Assembly: GCA_028751875.1 (NCBI GenBank)
Contig: CM054138.1
Coordinates: 38,182,336-38,246,335, forward strand
Source of the DNA: Rapana venosa
Taxonomy: Eukaryota > Mollusca > Gastropoda > Neogastropoda > Muricidae
Reading direction: 5' to 3'
DNA: 64,000 nucleotides
This document shows positions 20,938 through 31,640 of this stretch, in pieces (within the stretch, counting starts at the first letter, position 1; each line of letters opens with the position of its first letter). A model generated the notes under the pieces. It was not told the origin of the DNA, ran no database searches, and saw only the letters and a program-made list of their open reading frames with translations. The position numbers were made by a program, and so were the translations under genes.

Positions 20938-21028
20938 TGCTCAGAGGTCAGAGAACTCGCTTTCTCCAAGCTAAGGTTAAGCAGTGTTTACCAAATGGAT
21001 GGGTGACCGTTCGCGCGCTTTGGCTTCA
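20938..21028 (+). mobile_element. SINE-D copy 4 head (tRNA/5S-like), fused to SINE-A
   Basis: It reads ctcagaggtcagagaactcg (tRNA-like part), then aagctaaggttaagcag and atggatgggtgaccg, which match the 5S rRNA internal control region better than the other D copies do. At about 21029 it switches into the SINE-A core (ataaaccgaggtcacgtg). This is a mosaic SINE. Confidence 0.75.
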
Positions 21029-21232
21029 GTACAGTCCCCGATATAAACCGAGGTCACGTGTGTGAATGCACGCAGAACACGTTACGTTTAAACCTGCTCC
21101 ACTTTTTGGAAGATTAGGCCATTGTGTGCCGGTGGGAATGGATTACAAAGTATACAAAATTGCATACACACGGGGACTGGATGAAAAAGCATATGAGTGC
21201 TTATTCCATTATCCTCGAAAAAAATCAGATAA
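21029..21232 (+). mobile_element. SINE-A copy 6 (core and 3' end)
   Basis: It runs from the core through ccattgtgtgccggtgggaa to gtgcttattccattatcctc. Its A-rich end abuts the minus-strand LINE-F2 C-terminus. Confidence 0.85.
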
Positions 21233-21597
21233 GTGTTTCTTTAGGCTAGATTTGAAAGTATTAAATGAAGAATTTTGGCGAAGGGAGAGAGGAAGGTCAT
21301 CCCAGATAGATGGACTAGAAATAATGAAAGAACGACGGCTGACACTGAATTGTTTGAACTTGGGTGTTAAAATCACAGGGTGTCTGCAGCAGAGAACGGA
21401 GGGAACGTGTAGGAGTGTACAGGTGAACACAGACTCTGAGTCTAGTGGAGACATTTGTTACAGAGAGTTCTGATCTTGTACTTCTTTCTTTGTGCGACAG
21501 GCAACGAATGAAGTGATCGACAGAGAGGAGTGATGTGTTCAGATTTTGTTTCTTAGGACGTCGAGCTGCAGAGTTTTGTATAAGTTGAAGGAAATGA
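21209..21597 (-). pseudogene. LINE-F2 C-terminal region
   Basis: The minus strand 21454-21209 encodes SVFTCTLLHVPSVL, then SPSIWDDLPLSLRQN and FNTFKSSLKKHLSDF, the family's C-terminal module. To the right the frame passes through WLP-like and RLI-like remnants up to the minisatellite. Confidence 0.8.
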
Positions 21598-22133
21598 AAA
21601 GTGAATAACAGTAATCTAAAGTGAATAACAGTAATCTAAAGTGAATAACAGTAATCAAAAGTGAATAACAGTAATCTAAAGTGAATAACAGTAATCCAAA
21701 GTGAATAACAGAAATCTAAAGTGAATAACAGTAATCTAAAGTGAATAACAGTAATCTAAAGTGAATAACAGTAATCTAAAGTGAATAACAGTAATCTAAA
21801 GTGAATAACAGTAATCTTAAGTGAATAACAGTAATCTAAAGTGGAAACAGTAATCTAAAGTGAATAACAGTAATCTTAAGTGAATAACAGTAATCTAAAG
21901 TGAATAACAGTAATCTAAAGTGAATAACAGTAATCTAAAGTGAAAAAAGTAATCTAAAGTGAATAACAGTAATCTAAAGTGAATAACAGTAATCTTAAGT
22001 GAATAACAGTAATCTAAAGTGGAAACAGTAATCTAAAGTGAATAACAGTAATCTTAAGTGAATAACAGTAATCTAAAGTGGAAACAGTAATCTAAAGTGA
22101 ATAACAGTAATCCAAAGTGAACTACAGTAATCC
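21598..22133. repeat. 20-bp minisatellite inside LINE-F2 RT
   Basis: About 27 tandem units of gtgaataacagtaatctaaa, some 19 bp long (gtggaaacagtaatctaaa). A three-unit higher-order block recurs at 21841, 22020 and 22079. The flanks align with LINE-F1 at 47760-47870. The array sits exactly where F1 codes for LDYCNSLL, and the unit's reverse complement (ttagattactgttattcac) resembles those codons. Confidence 0.9.
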
Positions 22134-23090
22134 AGTCGAGAAAGAATGAGAGATGTCAAGCTTGAGTGTTGCATCAGTAGACGGATAATTGCGAATTGTT
22201 CTTAGTGCCGGAATATTCATAGTTGTAGGACTGTCATAAAGACATAACAACACCTGTGGACAGAGGAACTGAGGTACTGCCAAATTCTATTGAAGTTGTT
22301 GTAGAGGAGAGGTTTTTTTTCCATATCTAAGAACATGGTTTTCGTTTTATTGGCATTAAATTTTAGCTGTAACTTGTTCTTAATAATCCAATTGTGAATA
22401 TCTTGAAGACAGTATGACGCATTCGACAAGAAGAAATGCAGATTTTCAGGAGTATCGCTACTTTGTTCCTGAGAACAATCTGCATAGAAATTATCCTAGA
22501 TCTGGTAACGGTTTATTGTAAAATCATATTAAAGTGGAGAATGAAGAGAACGGGGCCCTGTGGGACTCCACATTCAAGTTTGACAGGTTTTGAATGAATT
22601 ACGTTTAACTGTCTGGATTTGGTCTGTAAGGTATGACAGAAACCACGTGAGGGCTAAGCCTCCAAATATTTAAGTCAGGAGAGAATGAATGGCCTATAGT
22701 GTCAAAGACTGCATATAAGTCGAGAAGCGAGAGAAGGGAGATTTTTCATGCAGCAGAAACAAGCAGACGCGCAATAAAGATATGGACTGGGGTGATTTCG
22801 TTGTTGTGGTTGGTACGATAGGCAGACTAAAAAGGAGGATGGAGACTATTGGAATGAATGTGGCTGTTGAGCTGTATTAGAAATACTTTCTCAAGTACTG
22901 TAGAGATAAAAGGTAGGTTAGAAACAGATCTATAATTCTTTAGAATTTTTGGATCGATGTCATGCTCTTTGAGTAGAGGTCTGAGAACTGATGGAAATTT
23001 TCCTGAAATGAGTGAGGATGATTTCACTGTTTTTGTGATAGTGGGTAGAAGTTGTGAAAAGCATTGAGAAAAGAGTAACAAGATCGCATT
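22134..23090 (-). pseudogene. LINE-F2 reverse transcriptase relic
   Basis: From right to left, 23081-22827 gives KILKNYRSVSNLPFISTVLEK (RT motif 1). About 22560-22540 gives VPQGPVLF. 22486-22472 gives YADC in place of YADD, so the second catalytic Asp is lost. 22429-22217 gives IHNWIIKNKLQLKFN, then an NANKTKTM motif. Several frameshifts are present. It belongs to a CR1/L2-like LINE. Its continuation beyond the minisatellite is at 21209-21597. Confidence 0.8.
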
Positions 23091-23639
23091 GCTTTATTTC
23101 ATTCAAAATTCATTGCATTTCTTCCGGGGGATTTTCATAATAGCCCAAAGAAAGCCATTGTATTCCTTCTATTTTTCATATCAAACACATATACAGTACT
23201 TACCTTTGTGTTCCATAGGTTTTTCTTTTTCTGTTTGCAAGTGTAAACATTTATTTTTACACTCGATCATATTCACTTACTTTTGAATGCTCCTTTTTCT
23301 CACATTAGAACATTTTCCACTTCCTTTTTAAAAAAAACAGTTCCCCGAATTGATGGGAGCACATCCAACTTTGAAACAAATGTAAATTTTCCCTACGTCC
23401 AACTGTTGATCAAAGATGGCATGACAAAAGTGAACTTGGCCATTAATCTTTTCCTGCTCCTAGCTTTTTCTAGACTTAGAAAGTAGGGGGGGGGGGTACC
23501 TTCTTTGCCAAAATTCTTCTTAGTTTTATTACATGCATCAGTCCTACCTTATGTTAATAAATGATGCTTTTCCAAGCTTTCTTTTTGAAAACCTGCTAAT
23601 AATGGTTGTTTTTACTCTTCAATGTGGCTTTTAAATGTC
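23091..23639. other. Unassigned T-rich sequence
   Basis: No coding relic or repeat is recognised apart from a G9 run at 23488-23496. Confidence 0.5.
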
Positions 23640-24354
23640 ATGATTTCATTCCTGTTTTTATAGGTCAACAATTTGCCAAATTCAAGCTCTCTTCCATCAC
23701 AACTTCAAGACAAATTCATAATACGTCAATTTCTCTATTAATTTCAATACAATTTGGCAAGACGTCAATTTCTCTATCCACATCAGTTTTTCATTGACAA
23801 CTCACTCACTATCTATGGAAATCTGGACCTGTCTGTCTCATCAGGACCTTCAAGTCGCGGAAACTTTTCCTTCTGTCCACTCTCCCTTGGGCTGCGACGA
23901 TCTTTTGAACGACCGTCCTCCTGCGAGGGCCATGTTCCAGGGAGAATAGTGTGACCTAACGGGTTGGTGCACAGCTTCAGTCAGTCACGGCGTATTAGTG
24001 CATTTCGAACGTGTCTGTCCACAGACGCAATATTCAAGATTGTCACATCTCTCATTCTTTCACGTCTGGACTATTGTAATTCTCTCTTGGATTGTCTGCC
24101 CGCATCATCTCCCCTTCAACAACTCTGCAGCTTATCTAGTCCTAAGAAATTAAAAAAAATCTGAACACAACACTCTTTTTTATGATATCTTCACTAAATG
24201 CCTGTTTCAACAAGAGTGAAGATTGTTTACAAATGTCTTCACTAATCTGCACCCCTCTGTGAATGTCTTCACCTGTACACTCCATATCGCCCCTCCGTTC
24301 TGCCACAGACATCTTATGCTTCTATACATCCAGATCCAAACACTCCATTGTTGT
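23640..24354 (+). pseudogene. LINE-F4 relic
   Basis: The plus strand shows KLSSITT with a following FGKTSISLST segment. Then come FRTCLSTDAIFKIVTSLILSR and LDYCNSLLDCLPASSP (24050-24115, the motif that became the minisatellite in F2), and NVFTCTLHIAPPF near 24260. Small internal deletions and stops interrupt it. It ends at a CT microsatellite. Confidence 0.8.
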
Positions 24355-24390
24355 CTCTCTCTCTTCCTCTCTCTCTCTCTCTCCTCATTT

Positions 24391-24439
<49 letters not shown>

Positions 24440-24440
24440 A
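24355..24440. repeat. (CT)n joining LINE-F4 and LINE-E2
   Basis: A CT repeat lies exactly between codons of two different LINE families in the same orientation. Confidence 0.9.
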
Positions 24441-25075
24441 AACTAAATGGAATAAAAATCAATGATAACATGTTGGAAGAAGTAAATTCATTTAAATTAC
24501 TTGGTCTACATATTGATAATAACTTGTCCTGGTCAAACCACATCTTTAATGTTTCGAAGAAATTATCTAAAAAGTTATTTCAACATAACAGAATAAAACA
24601 TTTTCTTGATCAACATACTCGCAAACTATTCTTCTTTGCTTATATAAAACCAGACATTGATTACGCCTCTACGTGCTGGGATTCAGCGAATAAAAACTGT
24701 ATAAAGCGAATTGAAAGAGCGTACAGACGTTCTCTAAAGTTAATTCTTCTAAGGACTAGTTCGCTGGAAATTTGTGACTATAAAGAATTGGACATTCTTC
24801 CATTTAGTCTGAAATGTCGCTTCAATAAAGGCCTATTTATGTATAAAATTATGAATAATCTTGCTCCACTTTATCTTTGTCAGAGATTTCCAGTGAAAAC
24901 TGTTCGAAATAAAAATATAGTTGTTTTACCTCGACCAAGAACGGATCTTTTTATGTCTTCACTGGTGTACTCTGGTACCAAATTATGGAATGAGATCCCT
25001 GTCTCAATTAAAAACAAAAGAAGTGTACCATCTTTCAAAAAAGCTTTCCACGCATACTTGTTCAATTTAGTGTAA
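24441..25075 (+). pseudogene. LINE-E2 RT C-terminal half, open to its stop
   Basis: About 210 codons are open and end at the natural stop (25073-25075). They contain KLNGIKINDNMLEEVNSFK (thumb), LGLHIDNNLSW, then IKPDIDYASTCWDS, RRSLKLILLRTSSLEIC, NKGLFMYKIMNNLAP and a final GTKLWNEIPVSIK with KKAFHAYLFN. It is a 5'-truncated but little-decayed insertion of the LINE-E family; the catalytic palm is missing. Leu/Ser residues read upstream of 24441 come from the CT repeat and are not part of the protein. Confidence 0.85.
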
Positions 25076-25103
25076 CTGACATTAGTGAGTTTGCTTTGAA
25101 TTG

Positions 25104-25184
<81 letters not shown>

Positions 25185-26223
25185 TGTTGTGTGTGTGTGC
25201 CCTTGCTGTTTTGATTTTGTCAACAATGAACTTGTCTGAGTTTTCCCCCCTTAAAATGACGTTTGGGTTGTATTTTGTTGTTAATGCAGAATGGTATGGA
25301 TTGTTAATTTGCAATGTTCTGTTGGACAATTTCATTACTTCTGTGGACTTTTATATCAATTCTAATAATGTGTATATAGGATTGGGCATGCATGAATATA
25401 TGTGTGTGTGTGTATGTGTGTGTGTGTGTGTATGTGTGTGTATGTGTGTGTGTATGTGTGTGTCAGTGAGTAGGTATGAGCGCCCATATGCAGTGTGCGC
25501 AGATGAGAGCGGAAAGAAAGCAGTTCTGTGTGTTTATTGTTGAAATAGCTGATGTTAGATTGGTCATTTTTCTTGATGCTTTGTGGCTTGCTGTCTTCGT
25601 ACATCAAATAATGTTTATTGCCTGGTTTTGTCTGTACAAATGTATGGTTATGATATTTTGATAATTATGACATGTGTCTATTATCTTGTATGTGAGGAAA
25701 TGTCATGGGAATGGATATGCATCCAGGATGTGTGTGTGTGTATGTGTATTATGTGTGTGTGAGTGTGTATGTGTGAGAGAGTGTGTATGTGTGTGTGGTG
25801 TGCATGCGTGGCTATACGTGCGTAAGTGTGTGTGTGTGTGTGTGTTGTGTGGGTGTGTATGTGTGTGTGTGCACGCTTGTATTTAACCTGGACTTTTGGG
25901 GGGTTGTTGTTTGTTTAGGGGAGGGGGTGTTTGGAAGGGGAGTGGGTTTTTTGTTGTTTGTTTGTTTGTTTGTTTGTTTTTTCTTGTTAAATTGGGTTTT
26001 TTGTTTATTCATTGTTTTTTCGATTTCTTGATTTCATAATTGAATGGGGTTTGAGTGAAATATTTCATTGTTATTTGAAATGACTTGTTTTTTAAATTTA
26101 ATTGATTTATTCATGCTTGTTTTCAATTTTTCCCCATGAGGGCCTGGTGTGTAAGACTCTGGCTTATCCAATTTACCCTCATTAAAATATTCGAGGTCGA
26201 GGTTCGAGTTCGAGTTCGAGTTC
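25076..26223 (+). mobile_element. LINE-E2 3' UTR and (TTCGAG)n terminus
   Basis: The 3' UTR contains several TG blocks (25106-25194, 25400-25470, 25730-25870) and a TTTG run. It ends in ggcttatccaatttaccctc, attaaaat and TTCGAG-type hexamers (26191-26223). The last 60 bp match the end of LINE-E1 at 9589-9660. Confidence 0.8.
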
Positions 26224-26325
26224 TCTCTCTTTTCTCTTCTTTCTCTCTTTTCTTCTTCTCTCTCTCTCTCATCTCTCTCTCTCTTCTCTCTCTCTCCTCT
26301 CTCCCCCTCTCCTCTCTCTCTCTCG
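26221..26325. repeat. (TC)n between LINE-E2 and LINE-H2
   Basis: The TC run begins at the E terminus and stops at the presumed 5' start of LINE-H2 (gggggcgatacaacatgg). Confidence 0.9.
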
Positions 26326-26455
26326 GGGGCGATACAACATGGTGTCCGAGCGGCAGTGCCTGTGAAGTGTGGTGTGGAATTGTGTGTGCCGCATCGGCTC
26401 AGAGGAGTGCTTCAGACTGTTACTTGTGCTGCAATTCAATAAGAAACCCTTCAAA

Positions 26456-27013
26456 ATGGTGGACTTGGTGATGTGGAGGGCTGCAATTGGAGTGTTTGTG
26501 GCTAAATGTCAACGTGTGTCACCCTGCTGTAAAAAAATGTCTCCCGACTGTGCACAGGTGAACAACAACACGGACAGGGTGACACACCTGTCATCAGCTG
26601 ATGTCGTTGTGGGTTTTGTGTGCTGTGCCATGCTGATATCTATGATAGACAGTCTAATCAGGAACATTGATGAATTTGTGCCATCTGTATGTACTTGGTT
26701 TGAATCAAATGTAATTGCACAGGGAACAACATGGCATGAGATGACAGAAGTGCATGACAGTGACAGGGCCGGCTTGTCAGCCGGGATTGCACGTGCCCGT
26801 GATTCTCTGGCCTTTTGTGTGCAGCACGCCGCCTTCTCCCTACGTAGGCTGTTGCTTAGCGGTGACGTAGAAACTAACCCAGGACCCAATATGGATGGAC
26901 AGACCGAGGCAAAAGACAGATCAGCCATAGTGACGAACACATCAACTGACGTAAGCGACATGATGAACAATATAATGCAGGTCATACAGCAACAGTTTTT
27001 AAGAAAAAACTAG
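26456..27013 (+). pseudogene. LINE-H2 ORF1 N-terminal part with canonical 2A-like motif
   Basis: From the ATG at 26456 (MVDLVMW) an open frame of 185 codons runs to 27013. The frame is open from 26369, but without an earlier ATG. A hydrophobic, Cys-rich stretch (VVVGFVCCAMLISM) lies near residue 50-65. At residues 136-144 is GDVETNPGP (26861-26887), preceded by RRLLLS, a full match to the 2A consensus. Ribosome skipping would release the N-terminal part from the downstream ORF1 protein. After the motif the frame holds 41 more codons and stops; the coiled-coil part follows in another frame, so this copy is probably frameshifted. Confidence 0.8.
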
Positions 27014-27059
27014 TGTGATCAGGCATGTATTTAGGCGAAATCAAGAATGAACTTCGACA

Positions 27060-28150
27060 AGTCAAACAACAGTGTGAGGAAATTAATCAGAGATGTGCCA
27101 GATGGAGAGGGATCAGAGAGAGTTGGCAGGGACAGTCACAGACATGACTGAAGACATCCACCAGTTGTCTGAAGAAAGGAAGGAAGACAGAGAAGATGTA
27201 CAAAACCTGTCCAATAACATCAGTGATCTGAAGACAGAAATTGAACAATTAAAAGCAGACACTGACAGACTGGAACATTTCTCAAGAAGAGATAACTTGA
27301 GGCCGTTTGGTTTACCTCAGCAAACTGACAGGGAGTCCAATGAATCCTGTGCTCAGTCAGTCATCGACGTGCTGAACAGTGTGGATAACACGAGGTCTTG
27401 GACACTGGACACGGGCATGGGCACACAGAACAGGACAGGCACGAGATGGACAGCCCAGGCCTATGATCGCCAAGTTCAGCAGGTGGCGAGACAAAATGTC
27501 CATTCTAACGGACAGGGACCTGAGGCAGAAGTTGCAAGCCCAGCGGTGTCAGGGTTGGCCAACGACCTGACCAGGGCCCAGGCGCAGATGGGGGCTGCAG
27601 CACGCAGGGAGGGCAGGAGGACCTATTCACAGGGGGCAGATGGTGATGGGACCCAGGTTTCCCAGACCCCCGATCCTACGCAGAGGTGGTGGGGAGTGGG
27701 GTGGCGCAGCAGTCCTCCACCCTGTCCCCCTCTCACAGTCCAGTCAACAAGGGGATTCCCCTTTCCTCACCGGCAGAGGGGCGTGACGTCAGAGGGTGGC
27801 ACCACACCTGGCAGCCGACAGAAGAAAGGAACAGCGGGCCCCCTTCTCCTTCCCCCTCTTCCTCTCTGTGACAGGGCAACACGGAACCAGAAACGGGGGG
27901 TGACGTCACCGGAGGCAGTGCGGCGGGCTTTTACCATGGCAACCGGGGGCGACTCCACGAGGTGAACGTCACAGCTCAGCGACGGTTGGGGGGGATTCCC
28001 TCGCTGTGACGTGGCGTGTCCTACTGCCAGGAGGGGCGTGCAGCACGTGACGGGCCTCTGTCCTACCAGCAGACAGGGATGGGGGATTTCCCGCGTAACC
28101 CGCCGCCAAGTCGTCTGCTCGCGGCAAAACACCAGTGACGCAAAGACAGT
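27060..28150 (+). pseudogene. LINE-H2 ORF1 coiled coil and RRM/C-terminal domain
   Basis: The frame from about 27093 encodes a heptad-rich coiled coil (QLSEERKEDREDVQNL, then LKTEIEQLKADTDRLE) followed by HFSRRDNLRPFG, the usual entry to the RRM-like domain of LINE ORF1 proteins. A second frame gives PMIAKFSRWRDKMSILTDRDL. The first frame resumes with NDLTRAQAQMGAAARREGRR, the C-terminal domain motif. After 27650 the sequence is Pro/Gly-rich without a domain. Similar ORF1 parts are at 38640-39050 and 61441-62073. Confidence 0.75.
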
Positions 28151-28210
28151 CGCAGGAGTCAGCGGCCTAGCAGTTTAAGAAAGAGCTGGACAGGCCTGGC
28201 CATCAAGTGA

Positions 28211-28960
28211 ATGGACCATTTTAAATTATATATTGAAATTTGTACGCAAATTAAAAGAATCTCCTTTATAAACTATGTAAAAAAGTTCGATTTTGTGTGC
28301 CTCACTGAAACTTTTCTGACTCTAATTTTGATTACAGTGGTGTTTTTCTAGATTATTAAAAGTTTCATGCCCCGGCTCAAAAATGTCCCATCATGGTAGG
28401 AATTCTGAAGGAGTGCTTCTTTTAGTAAGAAGTCTTTAGAAAGATATGTAAAAGAAATTGAAATAGAGTGTGATAACACGATGCCATTAGAATAAACAAA
28501 AGTATTTTGATTTAGATAAAGTGTTATTTTGATAGCGTGCTATATGTGCCAGAAGGTGGTCCTCTTTACAATGAAAAATTAACTAAGGTGGTGTTATATT
28601 ATTAAGAGGAAACCTTATTGCAATATTTTCAAATAGACGACTTTTCATTTCATGATTGTAGGAGACTTAAATGCCAGGATGGTCAGGACAAGCCGACCTT
28701 GAAGTGATGTAAAATTATTTGGATGTTGTGGAGTTGATGATGTGAATGATGAACTTGTGTGCGTGCTCTAAAGATGACACGATGAACCAATTTTGGCAGG
28801 TCCTTGCTAGATTTATGTTTTATGTTTAAACATGAGGATTCTGAATGGTGTTTGTGAGGGGGATAGGGAGGGGGATTTACCTTTGTGTTCCTAATGGATG
28901 CAGCGTTATTGATTATTTTCTTGTTCCTAGTCAAATGTTATCATGTTTTGATCTGTGTAT
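28211..28960 (+). pseudogene. LINE-H2 endonuclease relic
   Basis: The start resembles an APE endonuclease N-terminus: INYVKKFDFVCLTETFLT near 28260-28315, with the conserved Glu in LTET, followed by a FDYSGVF-like segment. The rest is degraded, with a GDLNARM-like trace at about 28660-28680. Confidence 0.6.
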
Positions 28961-29950
28961 TAGGGAGTGTATCTATTCGTGGCACCTCCCCGTTGAAAAA
29001 ACCATAGAAAATGGATGAGGACTCTGTTGTATCGAAAGAAAGAGGAGAAGGAGTGTAGAAAAGAGTTTTGGGTTTCAGAGATTTTGTAGAAGTATTTTAA
29101 ACATGAATTAGATAGTGCAGAATTTCAAGAAAGCATAGAAACAGCCTCTCAGCTATTGAACACGGTGTGAATAACAGTGTGGATCACTTTGTGAAGGCTT
29201 TATTTGGGGCTGCTGCATGCATGGTCAAAAACAGTTAGAAAAAGTAGAAAAAAATGTAATGACTGGTTCGATGCTGAATGTGAACGAAAGAAACAAGAAG
29301 AAAAGAGACTATTAAAAAGATTTCAGCGTTGTAAAACAAACGTAGATAAACCAGAAAAAAGACAAATGTACACTACTGCACGAAAAGAATACAACCCACT
29401 CTAAGAAAAACAAAGAAAAAGACTTGACGAAAAGAGATTGGGAAAAACTTAAAGATTCTTCAAAAGGACTCGAAACGTTCTGGTCCGTCATCAGATCTGT
29501 TAGTCGTAAGTCCACTAGTTTATAATAACATAAACTATTCAACAATGGTATGATCATTTTTTGGTTTTTAATGACTTTAATTGTGCAGAAACACGAGAGA
29601 ATGGGGGAAGTATTACAAGAAGATGAAAATATGTTTGAACCATTGTTTAACAATCCTATAACTCAGAATGAGATTATTGATGCTATTAAACATTTAAAAA
29701 CAGGAAAAAGTGCTGGTCCTGACAAAATAATTGGAGAAATGCTCAAATATGCAAACTCAGCTGTAATTACTTTTCTTGTTCAGTTATTTAACCTTATGTT
29801 TGAAAAGAGTGATTTCCCTTTGTAGTGGGCCGAATATGTCTATTTTGTCGTCTGAAAACGAACATGTAATTAAATCTGTAGCTAAATTTATTGCAGAAGC
29901 ACAAAAAATAAGACAAAGCCATGTCAGCACCAATTATATAAATACGTAAT
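28961..29950 (+). pseudogene. LINE-H2 linker, RT start and C-terminus, with RT core deleted
   Basis: A basic linker (WFDAECERKKQEEKRLLKR, about 29260-29320) leads to RT motif 0 (NEIIDAIKHLKTGKSAGPDK, 29665-29725). The RT then stops at FEKSDFPL (29800-29823) and continues, out of frame, with ENEHVIKSVAKFIAEAQKI at about 29850-29910, which in LINE-H1 is the extreme C-terminus. The catalytic palm, thumb and zinc knuckle, roughly 1.5-2 kb, are missing. Confidence 0.75.
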
Positions 29951-30271
29951 GATATAGTCACTTAAACAGCAATGTATTCTCAAGTAAGCAGAGTTAAAAA
30001 GGCTGACATATATCACTTATAATTTGAATGGGTGGTCGATTCGAATGTTGTTTTTGCATTTCAGTTTGATTTTCCTTTTTCATTCTTTGTATGAACTAGG
30101 TGATTTGTAAATTGTACAGACACCATGTTATATTATAATTAGTCTGCATAGTGGATGGATGCTTTCTTTTTGCCAAACCTAATTGTATTAATCACGTATT
30201 TAACTTTTATTTACTGTTTCACAAACATATTTGTGTTACCCCCCTTGTAAGCGTTAAAGCGTTAAAAAGCG
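29951..30271 (+). mobile_element. LINE-H2 3' UTR
   Basis: The A/T-rich 3' UTR ends in gttaccccccttgtaagcg and repeated GTTAAAGCG, then (TC)n (30272-30313). This is the same type of end as LINE-H1. Confidence 0.7.
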
Positions 30272-30316
<45 letters not shown>

Positions 30317-30459
30317 CCCACGAAAAGCCTACTTTTCAAACTCAAATCCAGCCCAACAAAATTTATTTCTAACCTAGTACCTTCCTCCATCGGTTTCTAC
30401 ATTCATGAAACATCTCTTCTCCGTCACCCTGCCTAATAGCGATGTGTGTGTGTGTGTGC

Positions 30460-30494
<35 letters not shown>
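30272..30494. repeat. (TC)n, spacer and (TG)n
   Basis: TC units lie at 30272-30313. A spacer without features follows, then (TG)n at 30444-30494, directly next to the SINE-A7 tail. Confidence 0.85.
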
Positions 30495-30498
<4 letters not shown>

Positions 30499-30708
30499 AT
30501 TTTTTAATATCGAGGATAATGGAATAAGCACTTATGTGCTTTTTTACATCCAGTGCCCGTGTGTATGCGGTTTTGTAAATTTTGCCATCTGTTTCCACTG
30601 GCACACAATGGCCTACTCTTATGAATAAAGGAACAGGATTTTAACGTGTGCGCAAGATGTTCTGCGTGTGTTTGCACACGGGCCTCGGTTTATAGTCTCA
30701 TCAAGGAC
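30495..30708 (-). mobile_element. SINE-A copy 7 (3' part to core)
   Basis: It has gaggataatggaataagc, then the zone ggcacacaatggcc, up to cggtttatagtctcatc. The head is replaced by TG-rich repeats. Confidence 0.85.
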
Positions 30709-30718
30709 TTGTGTGTTT

Positions 30719-30749
30719 GTGAACTTTGTTGTGTGTGCGTGTGTGTGTG

Positions 30750-30799
<50 letters not shown>

Positions 30800-30996
30800 T
30801 GTACGCACGCACGCACGCGCAAGTGCGTTTTTTAAAGAAGTGCGTGTGCGAGTGTCAACTCTGTGTGTGTGTGTGTGTGTTGTGTGTGTGTGTGTGTGTG
30901 TGTGTGTGGTTTTTGTTGTGTGTGTGTGTGTGAGAGAAGAGAGAGGAGGAGGAGAGAGAGAGAGAAGGAGAGAGAGAAGTGAGGAGAGAGAGAGAG

Positions 30997-31030
<34 letters not shown>

Positions 31031-31031
31031 G

Positions 31032-31072
<41 letters not shown>

Positions 31073-31080
31073 AGAGAGAA
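30719..31080. repeat. (TG)n and (GA)n tracts
   Basis: TG blocks (30730-30798, 30860-30932) are followed by GA blocks (30933-31080). Peptides read here are repeat artefacts. Confidence 0.9.
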
Positions 31081-31181
31081 GGCATCAGTGACGACAAAAC
31101 GAAACACAAACAGATCAAAAACGAAAAAAGCTACAAACACTTCGTTCTATTGGATTACTGTCTGCAGAGAGACTGAAGGGT

Positions 31182-31260
31182 AATAATAATAATAATAATA
31201 ATAAAAGTAATAGTAATAGTAATGATAGTAATGATAGTAATAATAATAATGATAATAATA
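31182..31260. repeat. (AAT)n with AGT variants
   Basis: The trinucleotide tail extends directly from the end of LINE-F5. Confidence 0.9.
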
Positions 31261-31640
31261 ATAATAATATATGGAATTTATATATCGCCATATCTTGCCA
31301 AAAAACACATCAAAGCGCTTTCGTTCATCCCACTCATTCACAGGCAGCCAGTTACAGTTAATAGGTTTTTCAAATTCAAATGTTATGCACACGCACGCAC
31401 GCACATAAAGGTTATACACTCCGCAGGGTGATGGGATTTGGGCTGTTGAGGGCAGGGCAAAAATGAGATGGAACCAGAGGGGAGAATCTTAGGTTTGAAA
31501 TAAATGTGTCTTGAGGCCGGATTTAAAAGCGTCATAAGGCTTTTGACAAAGGGAGAGAGGGAGATCATTCCAGATTGATGGACCAGAAACAGAGATAGAG
31601 TGACTCTAGGTATTCTTAAGTACAAGGTATCTGCAGCAGC
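31261..31640 (-). mobile_element. LINE-F5: C-terminus, 3' UTR and tail
   Basis: The minus strand 31625-31440 encodes LSLFLVHQSGMISLSP and LNPASRHIYFKPKIL, which matches LINE-F1 (LFNPASRHICFKPKIF) in the same order. The end reads atatggcgatatataaattc. It is 5'-truncated. Confidence 0.8.

Noticed and set aside
21598..22133. CRISPR array, because of regular 20-bp repeats
   Set aside because: There are no unique spacers between units; it is a plain minisatellite in animal DNA.
27093..27965. A 290-codon frame as a host coiled-coil gene
   Set aside because: The coiled coil, FSRRDNL motif and position after the 2A block identify it as LINE ORF1; the second half has no domain.
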